A stretch of DNA of 64,000 nt, from the NCBI GenBank assembly GCA_028736075.1, contig CP117875.1, positions 496,001 through 560,000 of the forward strand, given 5' to 3'. Positions 27,859 to 34,344 of the stretch are shown here, piece by piece. A program made the translations under genes and the position numbers. Positions within the stretch are counted from its first letter, which is position 1. Each line of letters begins with the position of its first letter. The notes beneath the pieces were generated by a model. That model saw only the letters and a program-made list of their open reading frames with translations, made no database searches and was not told the DNA's origin. The DNA is from Chryseobacterium sp. KACC 21268. GTDB taxonomy: Bacteria; Bacteroidota; Bacteroidia; Flavobacteriales; Weeksellaceae.

Positions 27859-27901
27859 CACCTGAAAATCAAGTTCAACCAACAAAAATAACAACGAAGC
27901 A

Positions 27902-27979
27902 ATGTTCAAATACAACTTACATACATCAGTAGGATTGCCTTTTGCAAAGGCGAGGCTTCGTGGTTTGGTACATTCTTAG
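27902..27979 (+). CDS. candidate 25-residue leader peptide
   Basis: ATG to TAG encodes MFKYNLHTSVGLPFAKARLR followed by GLVHS. It lies wholly inside the predicted short transcript and is preceded by an A-rich leader as in other genes here. It has no run of one amino acid, so classical amino-acid attenuation is not obvious. Leucine is used four times. Real translation is unproven. Confidence 0.4.
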   Translation: MFKYNLHTSVGLPFAKARLRGLVHS

Positions 27980-28002
27980 AACAACAGTATAATGAAATAT
28001 CA

Positions 28003-28034
28003 AAACCCGGAGTCGTAAGATTTCGGGTTTTTTA
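28003..28034 (+). terminator. terminator of the short transcript
   Basis: AAACCCG and CGGGTTT with a 14-base loop and a run of six T. Confidence 0.8.
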
Positions 28035-28080
28035 TTGCGCAATATTTCAAACTTAAAACGTTTCCCCGAAATCTTTTTTT

Positions 28081-28174
28081 TAGGAGCTTAATCCCGCTTT
28101 CCGCTATATCTTTTTTTGCCAGCGCTTTTTTCAAGCCCAGGCAAAAAAAAGGATGCCGCTGCAATCGGGGCTAG
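28081..28174 (+). repeat. structured intergenic repeat, copy B
   Basis: TAGGAGCTTAATCCCGCTT on the left, ATCTTTTTTTGCC and GCTTTTTTCAAGCCC in the middle, GCAAAAAAAAGGAT and GCCGCTGCAATCGGGGCT on the right. The left arm and the reverse complement of the right arm resemble one another, so the whole is an imperfect palindrome. An inverted copy lies at 29772-29887, so rtcB sits between the two. Confidence 0.85.
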
Positions 28175-28193
28175 GACAAACTCCTGCCTTAAA

Positions 28194-28213
28194 CCAATTA
28201 AAATTTTAGTTGG
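28194..28213. repeat. small inverted repeat upstream of rtcB
   Basis: CCAATTAAA and TTTAGTTGG pair over 9 bp with one G-U, 2-base loop. It ends 53 bp before the rtcB ATG. Confidence 0.4.
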
Positions 28214-28266
28214 CAAACCAGATGCGAGAAAATCAATCATTCTCATCATTCATCAATTATAAAAAA

Positions 28267-29658
28267 ATGGGAAATTTAAAATTAAAAGGAAAAGATATAT
28301 TAAAATTAGGCTATCCAAACAACCAGAGCGTCAACATCGCTTTGGAAGTGATGAAGAGAAATTTTGCAACCAAAAATATTCATTATGTGAAATCTCTTTT
28401 AAAGGAAATCCAGCAAAATCCGGAGAACTTCGAGAAAGATTTAACCTTCGGACAAATTGCAGAAGCTCTGCTTTCATCAAAGAAAACTGAGAAAAGAATG
28501 CTCAACACCAGCAGGGCGTCTTTCCAAATTTTCGGAAATGATATTTCAGATGAAGCAAAAAACCAACTCTACACCGCACTGAAACTGCCAATTGCAACAC
28601 AAGGCGCTTTGATGCCCGATGCACACAGCGGTTACGGACTTCCAATAGGTGGCGTTCTTGCGGTAGAAAATGCGGTAATCCCTTACGGAGTCGGAATGGA
28701 TATCGGTTGCAGAATGTCGCTCAGTATTTTGGATACGCCAATTTCATATCTCGACGGCGCGAAAGACAAATATGAAAAAGCGCTTGGCGAACACACTAAA
28801 TTCGGAATGTATGAAACGCACAAATCTCACGTCGACCACGAGATTTTCGACAGAGACACGTTCGGTTTAATTCCGATTTTGAGACGATTAAAAGGAAAAG
28901 CCATCAAACAAATGGGAAGTTCCGGCGGAGGAAATCACTTCGTGGAATTCGGTGAAGTGGAAATTACGGAAGAAGATGAAAAAATCAATCTTCCGAAAGG
29001 AAAATACCTCGGAATACTTTCACACAGCGGTTCGCGTGGATTGGGAGCAGAAATCGCTCAGTATTATTCGAGAGTGGCGACCGAACAATGTCCGTTGCCA
29101 AAAGAAGCGCAAAACTTCGCCTGGCTGGATTTGAACACGCATCTCGGATTAGAATACTGGACGGCGATGAATCTTGCAGGAGATTATGCTTCGGCCTGCC
29201 ACGACGATATTCACAGAAGACTGGTGAAAGCGGTCGGCGGAAGAGTGAAAGCCAGAATCGAAAACCATCACAACTTCGCATGGAAAGAAATTCACAATGG
29301 AAAAGAGGTGATTGTTCACAGAAAAGGCGCAACTCCAGCCAACGAAAACGAGTTGGGAATGATTCCCGGCTCGATGACGGCAAAAGGTTTCATCGTCCGA
29401 GGAAAAGGAAATCCGCATTCACTGAACTCGGCTTCACACGGAGCGGGACGGGCTTTTTCGAGAGGAGAATGCAGAAACCGTTTTACTCAGAATGACATCA
29501 AGAAAGAATTAAAACACAAAAATGTCACCTTGATGGGCGGAAATGCGGAAGAAGCACCAATGGCGTACAAAGACATCAACGAAGTGATGAACGCACAAAG
29601 TGAACTGGTCGATATTCTCGGAACTTTCCAACCCCGAATTGTGAGGATGGATAAATAA
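28267..29658 (+). CDS. rtcB: RtcB-family RNA ligase (RtcB2 type, PrfH-associated)
   Basis: 463 residues. RtcB joins 2',3'-cyclic-phosphate or 3'-phosphate RNA ends to 5'-OH ends using Mn2+ and GTP. Metal and nucleotide motifs are PDAHSGYG (117-124), DIGCRM with Cys148, GGGNHFVEF, SHSGSRG, NHHNF, and SHGAGRAFSR with the presumed guanylylated His391. The ATG at 28267 gives the normal N terminus MGNLKLKGKDIL; an upstream TTG lies in the small inverted repeat. Adjacent prfH points to the form that religates ribosomes cleaved at the decoding centre. No transcriptional activator RtcR is present. It is bracketed by inverted repeat copies. Confidence 0.9.
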   Translation: MGNLKLKGKDILKLGYPNNQSVNIALEVMKRNFATKNIHYVKSLLKEIQQNPENFEKDLTFGQIAEALLSSKKTEKRMLNTSRASFQIFGNDISDEAKNQLYTALKLPIATQGALMPDAHSGYGLPIGGVLAVENAVIPYGVGMDIGCRMSLSILDTPISYLDGAKDKYEKALGEHTKFGMYETHKSHVDHEIFDRDTFGLIPILRRLKGKAIKQMGSSGGGNHFVEFGEVEITEEDEKINLPKGKYLGILSHSGSRGLGAEIAQYYSRVATEQCPLPKEAQNFAWLDLNTHLGLEYWTAMNLAGDYASACHDDIHRRLVKAVGGRVKARIENHHNFAWKEIHNGKEVIVHRKGATPANENELGMIPGSMTAKGFIVRGKGNPHSLNSASHGAGRAFSRGECRNRFTQNDIKKELKHKNVTLMGGNAEEAPMAYKDINEVMNAQSELVDILGTFQPRIVRMDK

Positions 29659-29684
29659 TGATTAATGTTGGATGCGGGATGTTG

Positions 29685-29704
29685 GGTATTTGATGTCAAA
29701 TACC
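29685..29704. promoter_or_regulatory. perfect palindrome after rtcB
   Basis: GGTATTTGA-TG-TCAAATACC: 9-bp perfect arms with a 2-bp centre, 27 bp after the rtcB stop. No T run follows, so it is a poor terminator; an operator or an mRNA processing hairpin between rtcB and prfH fits better. Confidence 0.45.
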
Positions 29705-29771
29705 TGCATTTTAATTCTTTCAAAAATCATTACATAATTTATAACAATAGTAATACAAAGGAGAAAAACAA

Positions 29772-29887
29772 TAGCCCCGATTGCAGCGGCATCCTTTTTT
29801 TTGCAAGGGCTTGAAAAAAGCGAGGGCAAAAAAAGATACAGCACTTCGACAAGCTCAGTATAAACTGCAAGCGGGATTAAGCTCCTA
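29772..29887 (-). repeat. structured intergenic repeat, copy C (inverted, with insert)
   Basis: The reverse complement matches copy B nearly base for base: TAGGAGCTTAATCCCGCTT, TATCTTTTTTTGCCC, GCTTTTTTCAAGCCC, GCAAAAAAAAGGATGCCGCT and CAATCGGGGCTA. It differs by an insertion of about 25 bp at roughly 29843-29868 containing CTTCGACAAGCTCAG, a string I recall as a common dispersed repeat in Bacteroidota. The element ends only a few bases before the prfH ATG. Confidence 0.85.
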
Positions 29888-29893
29888 AAAAAA

Positions 29894-30592
29894 ATGGACA
29901 AAATAATACAAATCACCTCGGGAAGAGGACCTTTGGAATGTCAGTGGGTAGTTGCCAAAGTTCTGAAGGTCTTTCTTGAGGAAGCAAAACAAAATAAAAT
30001 CGGTTACGAAATTATTCACCGTGAAAATGGCGATGAAAACCTGACGTTGAAATCTGCAACTTTAGTTTTAAAAGGAAAAGAAGCAAATGAATTTCTGAAA
30101 AACTGGCTCGGAAGTATTCTTTGGATTGGGAAAAGCACGTTCAGAAAATTCCATAAAAGAAGCAACTGGTTTATCGGGATTTTTGAACTGGAAGGTTTGG
30201 AGAAAATTGAATTTAATGAAAAGGAAATTCAGTTTCAGACCGCAAGAAGTCAGGGAAGTGGCGGACAAAACGTGAATAAAGTGGAAACTGCCGTTCGGGC
30301 GACCTATTTAAAAACCGGACAGAGTGTTTTCGTGCAGGATTCCCGTTCGCAACTGGAAAACAAGAAAATTTCAATCATCAGATTAAAAGAAAAAGTGATG
30401 GAATTTCACATCCAGCAACTGGAAAAACAAATGCAGGAAACTTGGAACAATCATTTGAATGTTCAGCGGGGAAATCCTATCCGAACATTCTCAGGAACCG
30501 ATTTTAAAAAGAATCATCAGGAGAAATCTTTTAAAAAAGAAAGACATCAACTGAAAAATGAATTAAAAAACTACAGAAATGACCTTAACTAA
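29894..30592 (+). CDS. prfH: peptide chain release factor H homologue PrfH
   Basis: 232 residues, shorter than RF1/RF2 because the stop-codon recognition part is reduced. The catalytic GGQ motif is at 123-125 (GSGGQNVNK) in the peptidyl-hydrolase domain, and the C terminus is Lys/Arg-rich as in release factors. PrfH is encoded next to RtcB in many bacteria and releases peptide from ribosomes cut at the 16S decoding centre so that RtcB can repair them. Repeat copy C ends just before the ATG, leaving only an A run as leader. The 3' end overlaps the TPR gene by 14 bp. Confidence 0.92.
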   Translation: MDKIIQITSGRGPLECQWVVAKVLKVFLEEAKQNKIGYEIIHRENGDENLTLKSATLVLKGKEANEFLKNWLGSILWIGKSTFRKFHKRSNWFIGIFELEGLEKIEFNEKEIQFQTARSQGSGGQNVNKVETAVRATYLKTGQSVFVQDSRSQLENKKISIIRLKEKVMEFHIQQLEKQMQETWNNHLNVQRGNPIRTFSGTDFKKNHQEKSFKKERHQLKNELKNYRNDLN

Positions 30593-31102
30593 AAGTAAAT
30601 ATTATTTCGAAGCACTGGATAATTATCCATACAGCTTGCCGGATTGTCTGGAAGCGTTGAATTATGCGCTTTCCTACGACCCTGAAGATGCAGATTCGCT
30701 TTGTCTGATGGGAAGAATCTACAGCGAAATGCTCGATGACTATGAAAAAGCAAAACTCTATTTCGAGGAAGCAATGCAATGTGACTTGACCAATCTGAAT
30801 ACGCCAAAATACTACATCAAATGTCTTTTGGACAACGAAGATTTTCAGGAAGCCGAAAAACTGATTAACTATTCTTTAAGAATCAAAGGAATTGACAAAT
30901 CGACTTTATGGTTTTACAGAGCTTTGTTGTCTGAGATGAGGGGAAGTTTTGTGAATGCTTGAAGTTTTTAAATGATGCAAAGCAATTCAGTTATAATAAG
31001 GAAATGCTAGAATTCATTAAGGACAGAGAGCAATTCGTCAAATCAAAAATGCCGAAAAAGCTGAAGAAAAAATCAGCTAAAAAGAAAAAGGAAACCCATT
31101 GA
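30579..31102 (+). pseudogene. TPR protein downstream of prfH, frameshifted at a G run
   Basis: The frame from the ATG at 30579 gives 127 residues of TPR-like helices (EALNYALSYDPEDADSLCLM, DYEKAKLYFEEAM) and stops at 30962. Adding one G to the GGGG at 30940-30943 restores a continuous frame to the TGA at 31102, with a further 52 codons (KFCECLKFLNDAKQFS..., ending in a Lys-rich tail MPKKLKKKSAKKKKETH). The downstream frame has no stop and keeps helix-like composition, so the break is a real one-base deletion, a sequencing error or a programmed shift. Overlap with prfH makes it the third member of the repair unit. The Lys-rich tail would suit RNA or ribosome binding. Confidence 0.7.
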
Positions 31103-31115
31103 GGTTTCCTTTTTT
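31085..31115 (+). terminator. bidirectional terminator after the rtcB-prfH-TPR unit
   Basis: AAAAAGGAAACC and GGTTTCCTTTTT form a 12-bp stem with a 6-base loop. It overlaps the end of the restored TPR frame and serves the convergent hydrolase too. Confidence 0.85.
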
Positions 31116-31116
31116 A

Positions 31117-31911
31117 TTATAATTTTTCGATGGCCGCTACGATTCTACTTTTGTCCACAACCATTGCCTGGATGTGTTCTCCTGTAAATTCGAGGAATTG
31201 TTTTGGTTCGGGAGCGTTGGCATAAATCAGTTGTCCTTGCTCAAACGGAACTATTGAGTCGCCTTTGCTGTAGATGAATAGTTTTGGAACATTGCTCAAA
31301 GCTTTCACATCTTCTTTTGCAGAGTAAGGTGAAATCAGAGCTTTCTCAATCATTTCCTTGTATTGCGGCGCAAAGTGGATGGCAATATCTGTGAAAGACG
31401 CCATTCCGCCATCAACAATCAGTCCTGAAATCTTTGTTGGATTTTCCTTAGCCAAATGCGTTGCAATCTGAGAACCCAAAGAAGCGCCATACAAATAGAT
31501 TTTTGTGTTTCGAATATCTTTTCTGGCCAAGAGATAATCGAACATTTTTTGACCATCTTCTGCCACATTCAAGTGGGTCGGTTTTCCTGTTGACTTTCCG
31601 TAACCTCTCACATCTACCATTACGACCTGGAATCCGTCCTCCACCAATGTTTTGGTGATGTATTGATAAGTTGAAATATTGCCGGCAGCACCGTGAAAAA
31701 AGACAATTGTTTTTTTTATTAATTTTGATTCGGGCTTCAAAACGACCGCGGTGATGGTATCGCTTTCAACTGGCAAACTGATGTTTTCGATGTTTTTGAA
31801 TTCCAGAGGTTTCATTTCTTTCTTGGGCTGATAGAATTTGTCATCCATTTGAGCTTTGGAAAAAATTGATAATAAGATGAGGAAGAACGAGAAGAATACT
31901 GATGTTTTCAT
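31117..31911 (-). CDS. alpha/beta hydrolase, exported
   Basis: 264 residues with a signal peptide (about 1-20, ending SKAQ). Nucleophile elbow GASLGS (Ser144), oxyanion region FFHGAAGN, VRGYGKSTG and a C-terminal GEHIQAM with the likely catalytic His; the Asp is probably in SKGDSIVP. It resembles BEM46/Abhydrolase_1-type serine esterases. Substrate is unknown. Transcribed alone and convergent with the TPR gene. Confidence 0.82.
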   Translation of the reverse strand: MKTSVFFSFFLILLSIFSKAQMDDKFYQPKKEMKPLEFKNIENISLPVESDTITAVVLKPESKLIKKTIVFFHGAAGNISTYQYITKTLVEDGFQVVMVDVRGYGKSTGKPTHLNVAEDGQKMFDYLLARKDIRNTKIYLYGASLGSQIATHLAKENPTKISGLIVDGGMASFTDIAIHFAPQYKEMIEKALISPYSAKEDVKALSNVPKLFIYSKGDSIVPFEQGQLIYANAPEPKQFLEFTGEHIQAMVVDKSRIVAAIEKL

Positions 31912-32023
31912 TGTTTTGATTTTTAATTATGCCTCAAAATTATATTGATGAGACCTTAATTAAAAAAATAATGGTCCGAATGGTCAGAAATTCCGACCAA
32001 ACTGTCAATTCTCAAGATTAAAC

Positions 32024-32057
32024 AAAAAAAGAGACTTAATAAATTAAGCCTCTTTTG
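32024..32057 (-). terminator. terminator after psd (minus strand)
   Basis: Read on the minus strand, AAAAGAGGCTTAAT pairs with ATTAAGTCTCTTTT (one mismatch) and is followed by more T. It ends the cdsA-psd unit. Confidence 0.75.
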
Positions 32058-32077
32058 AATTTTATATGGATGAAAAA

Positions 32078-32731
32078 TTAGTCTCTCATTCTTGCGATGA
32101 CATCTATTCCACCTTTTGTCTTATCTCCGATTTTGCAAAGGATTTCGGTGTCCAGAGGAAGGAAAACATCCATTCTGGAACCGAACTTGATGAATCCGAA
32201 TTCGTGACCAGCTTTTGCTTTATCTTCAACATTACAATAGAAAACAATTCTTCTCGCCACATATCCTGCAATTTGACGGAAAACAACCTGATGATTGGTC
32301 AAACTTTTCACGGCAACAGTCGTTCTTTCATTTTCAGTAGAGGATTTCTCGTGCCAGGCTACCAAATATTTTCCCGGATGGTATTTTTTATAAATCACAT
32401 CACCACTCACCGGATAACGGCAAATATGAACATTCAAAGGTGACATAAAAATAGAAACCTGAATGCATTTGTCTTTGATGAATTCATCTTCGATTACTTC
32501 TTTTATCATCACGACTTTCCCGTCAACTGGCGCAACCACGTTTTCAGTATGGTCAAGAATGGCTCTCGTTGGAACCCGGAAAAACCAAAATATCAATCCC
32601 AACATCACTAAAAGCGGAATTAAGATGACCAAAGACCATAATTCTAAATAATAAATGGATATGGCTCCAATGAATGCAATGAACAAAATTGCAACAACCA
32701 AGGTCCCTTTTGATTCTTTATGTAGTTTCAT
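32078..32731 (-). CDS. psd: phosphatidylserine decarboxylase
   Basis: 217 residues. It makes phosphatidylethanolamine. Two membrane segments (about 10-28 and 33-51) precede the catalytic part, which has MSPLNVH, the HEKSSTENER motif, and the autocleavage site FGSRMD with Ser185, from which the pyruvoyl group forms. The short length and GS cleavage motif fit the bacterial Psd-A type. It starts 10 bp after cdsA, matching the pathway order CDP-diacylglycerol to phosphatidylserine to phosphatidylethanolamine; pssA is not adjacent. Confidence 0.92.
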   Translation of the reverse strand: MKLHKESKGTLVVAILFIAFIGAISIYYLELWSLVILIPLLVMLGLIFWFFRVPTRAILDHTENVVAPVDGKVVMIKEVIEDEFIKDKCIQVSIFMSPLNVHICRYPVSGDVIYKKYHPGKYLVAWHEKSSTENERTTVAVKSLTNHQVVFRQIAGYVARRIVFYCNVEDKAKAGHEFGFIKFGSRMDVFLPLDTEILCKIGDKTKGGIDVIARMRD

Positions 32732-32741
32732 ATAATTGATT

Positions 32742-33629
32742 CTAAACTAGTTTTTCTAAGATAAAATAAAGATAGACAACTGGCACGCAGATGATAAAGC
32801 TATCCAGCCTGTCCAAAACGCCACCGTGACCCGGAATGATATTTCCGCTGTCTTTGACTGCAAAACTACGTTTTAACTGACTTTCTACCAAATCTCCCAA
32901 CGGCGCGAAGACAGAAACCAGGAATCCAACCATTATCCAGTTTCCTTTGAGTTCAGGAAAATACTGTTCTACAAAGAATCCCAATATTAAGGTCAGAACC
33001 ACACCACCAGCAAATCCTTCCCAGGTTTTCTTGGGCGAAATCCGCGGTGCCATCTTGTGTTTTCCAAAGAATTTGCCTGTCAGATAGGCGAAAGTATCGC
33101 TGCTCCAAATCAAAACGAAAAGCATAAAAATTTCTAAAGTGAAAGTTTTGCTCTCATCTAATGTACTAAATTTCGGTAGGCCTAATGAGAAGGCAAACGG
33201 TAAAGTCACATAAACGACCGTGAAAATCAGTTTTCCGTTTTCGAAGTATAGTTCTCTGGAATATTTGAAAAGTGTGACGACAGCGATTACAATTAATCCT
33301 AAAGCAAGAATTTCACTTAAGTAATTATTTATACTATAACTATTAAGAAAATCGTGATGAAAAAATCGTTGCGTAAATCTATAATAGACAATTGCTGCGA
33401 CAGGGAAAACTGCCCATTTGTAGATGCTATTGTCAAATTTCATTATTTTGATACATTCGTAAAGACCAACTACCAAAAAGAAAGTCATCAATCCGTAAAA
33501 AAGATATTGCTGTTTTACTTGTGGCAGAAAACTGCTAAAGAGATTTTCGCCAAGCGGCGTGGTGCAAATAGCAATAACGAGAACATAAATGACTCCGGAA
33601 ATTGTACGCTGAATGAAATTTTTATCCAA
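32742..33629 (-). CDS. cdsA: phosphatidate cytidylyltransferase
   Basis: 295 residues with about eight membrane segments. The CdsA signature near the C terminus is complete (SQLKRSFAVKDSG followed by PGHGGVLDRLDS). It forms CDP-diacylglycerol from phosphatidic acid and CTP in the inner membrane. It lies between the LUD gene (9 bp) and psd (10 bp) in one operon. Confidence 0.94.
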   Translation of the reverse strand: MDKNFIQRTISGVIYVLVIAICTTPLGENLFSSFLPQVKQQYLFYGLMTFFLVVGLYECIKIMKFDNSIYKWAVFPVAAIVYYRFTQRFFHHDFLNSYSINNYLSEILALGLIVIAVVTLFKYSRELYFENGKLIFTVVYVTLPFAFSLGLPKFSTLDESKTFTLEIFMLFVLIWSSDTFAYLTGKFFGKHKMAPRISPKKTWEGFAGGVVLTLILGFFVEQYFPELKGNWIMVGFLVSVFAPLGDLVESQLKRSFAVKDSGNIIPGHGGVLDRLDSFIICVPVVYLYFILEKLV

Positions 33630-33638
33630 AACTGAAAT

Positions 33639-34217
33639 TTAATCTTCCAGCAAAAGTAAGAAAAGTTTGGTATTATCCTTATTAGGTGTATCTAATTTGG
33701 ACTGACTTCCGCTGATAGAGGTCAGATTTTTAAGATTTCCTGCACGTTTGACCTTCATCATTGCCTCGTTCAGATTGTTTGCGATCTGAGAAACGTTTGC
33801 CATAATGATGATTTTGCTTGGCAATCTTGAAGAATGATAGTGAAGGATATTGTTGTGAGAAAGCATAATTCTGCCGTCGAAAGCAATCAGATATTCGCAA
33901 GTGATGAAAGCAGCATCATTTTGCTCGGTGAGCTCTGGCGTGTAAGGTGTCTTGATGACGTCCAAGAAATTTCTCAGATCCTGGTCCCAACAGAAAACAT
34001 CTTTTACCTGCTCGATTTTAATGATCTGATTGAGCGTTTGTAAGGCTTCGGATTCATCTGCGCAATAATTAAAAAATCCCCCTGAATGCGTAAAAAGTTG
34101 CGCAAATTTATAATCAAGATCTGCATCGCGAAGTTGGTCCGCCAGTTTGGTCACATCTGGCTGCTCCTCTTCGGGCTGATTCATTATCTTATTGACGAGT
34201 TTTTTGAACAGACTCAA
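33639..34217 (-). CDS. LUD domain-containing protein
   Basis: 192 residues of the LutC/YkgG type: an N-terminal helical region, then an alpha/beta domain with FITCEYLIAFDGRIMLS and LPSKIIIMANVSQI. LutC is part of lactate utilisation, but lutA and lutB are absent here. In flavobacteria a stand-alone LUD gene between ftsH and cdsA is a recurring order as I recall it. Function in this context unknown. Confidence 0.75.
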   Translation of the reverse strand: MSLFKKLVNKIMNQPEEEQPDVTKLADQLRDADLDYKFAQLFTHSGGFFNYCADESEALQTLNQIIKIEQVKDVFCWDQDLRNFLDVIKTPYTPELTEQNDAAFITCEYLIAFDGRIMLSHNNILHYHSSRLPSKIIIMANVSQIANNLNEAMMKVKRAGNLKNLTSISGSQSKLDTPNKDNTKLFLLLLED

Positions 34218-34291
34218 TTTAGTTATGCTTTAATTAATACAAATGTAAAAAAATAATTATAATAGGTTAAAAACCAAAACTTTATTTTAAC

Positions 34292-34320
34292 AAAAAATCC
34301 TAAATAGATTAGGATTTTTT
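34292..34320 (-). terminator. terminator after ftsH
   Basis: AAAAAATCCTAA and TTAGGATTTTTT with a 5-base loop. It separates rsfS-ftsH from the LUD-cdsA-psd genes on the same strand. Confidence 0.85.
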
Positions 34321-34344
34321 GTTATTATTTAAATTTTGAATAGT

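Larger units (their letters stand above)
27865..28034 (+). ncRNA. predicted short transcript (leader or small RNA) before rtcB
   Basis: A promoter, about 170 nt and an intrinsic terminator make a self-contained transcription unit with no long gene in it. It includes a 25-codon ORF (27902-27979). ACGAAGC (27894-27900) can pair with GCTTCGT (27955-27961), enclosing the start of the ORF, while AATGT (27901-27905) can pair with ACATT (27970-27974), so the two pairings would compete. This is what a leader-peptide attenuator or a small regulatory RNA would look like. I do not recognise an Rfam family. The remaining part of the 463-bp gap to rtcB holds repeat copy B and a small hairpin. Confidence 0.55.

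Noticed and set aside
28081-29887. rtcB as a composite transposon
   Set aside because: The flanking inverted copies are too short and no transposase or target duplication is seen.
29662-29916. 84-codon minus-strand frame between rtcB and prfH
   Set aside because: It runs through repeat copy C and overlaps the prfH start.
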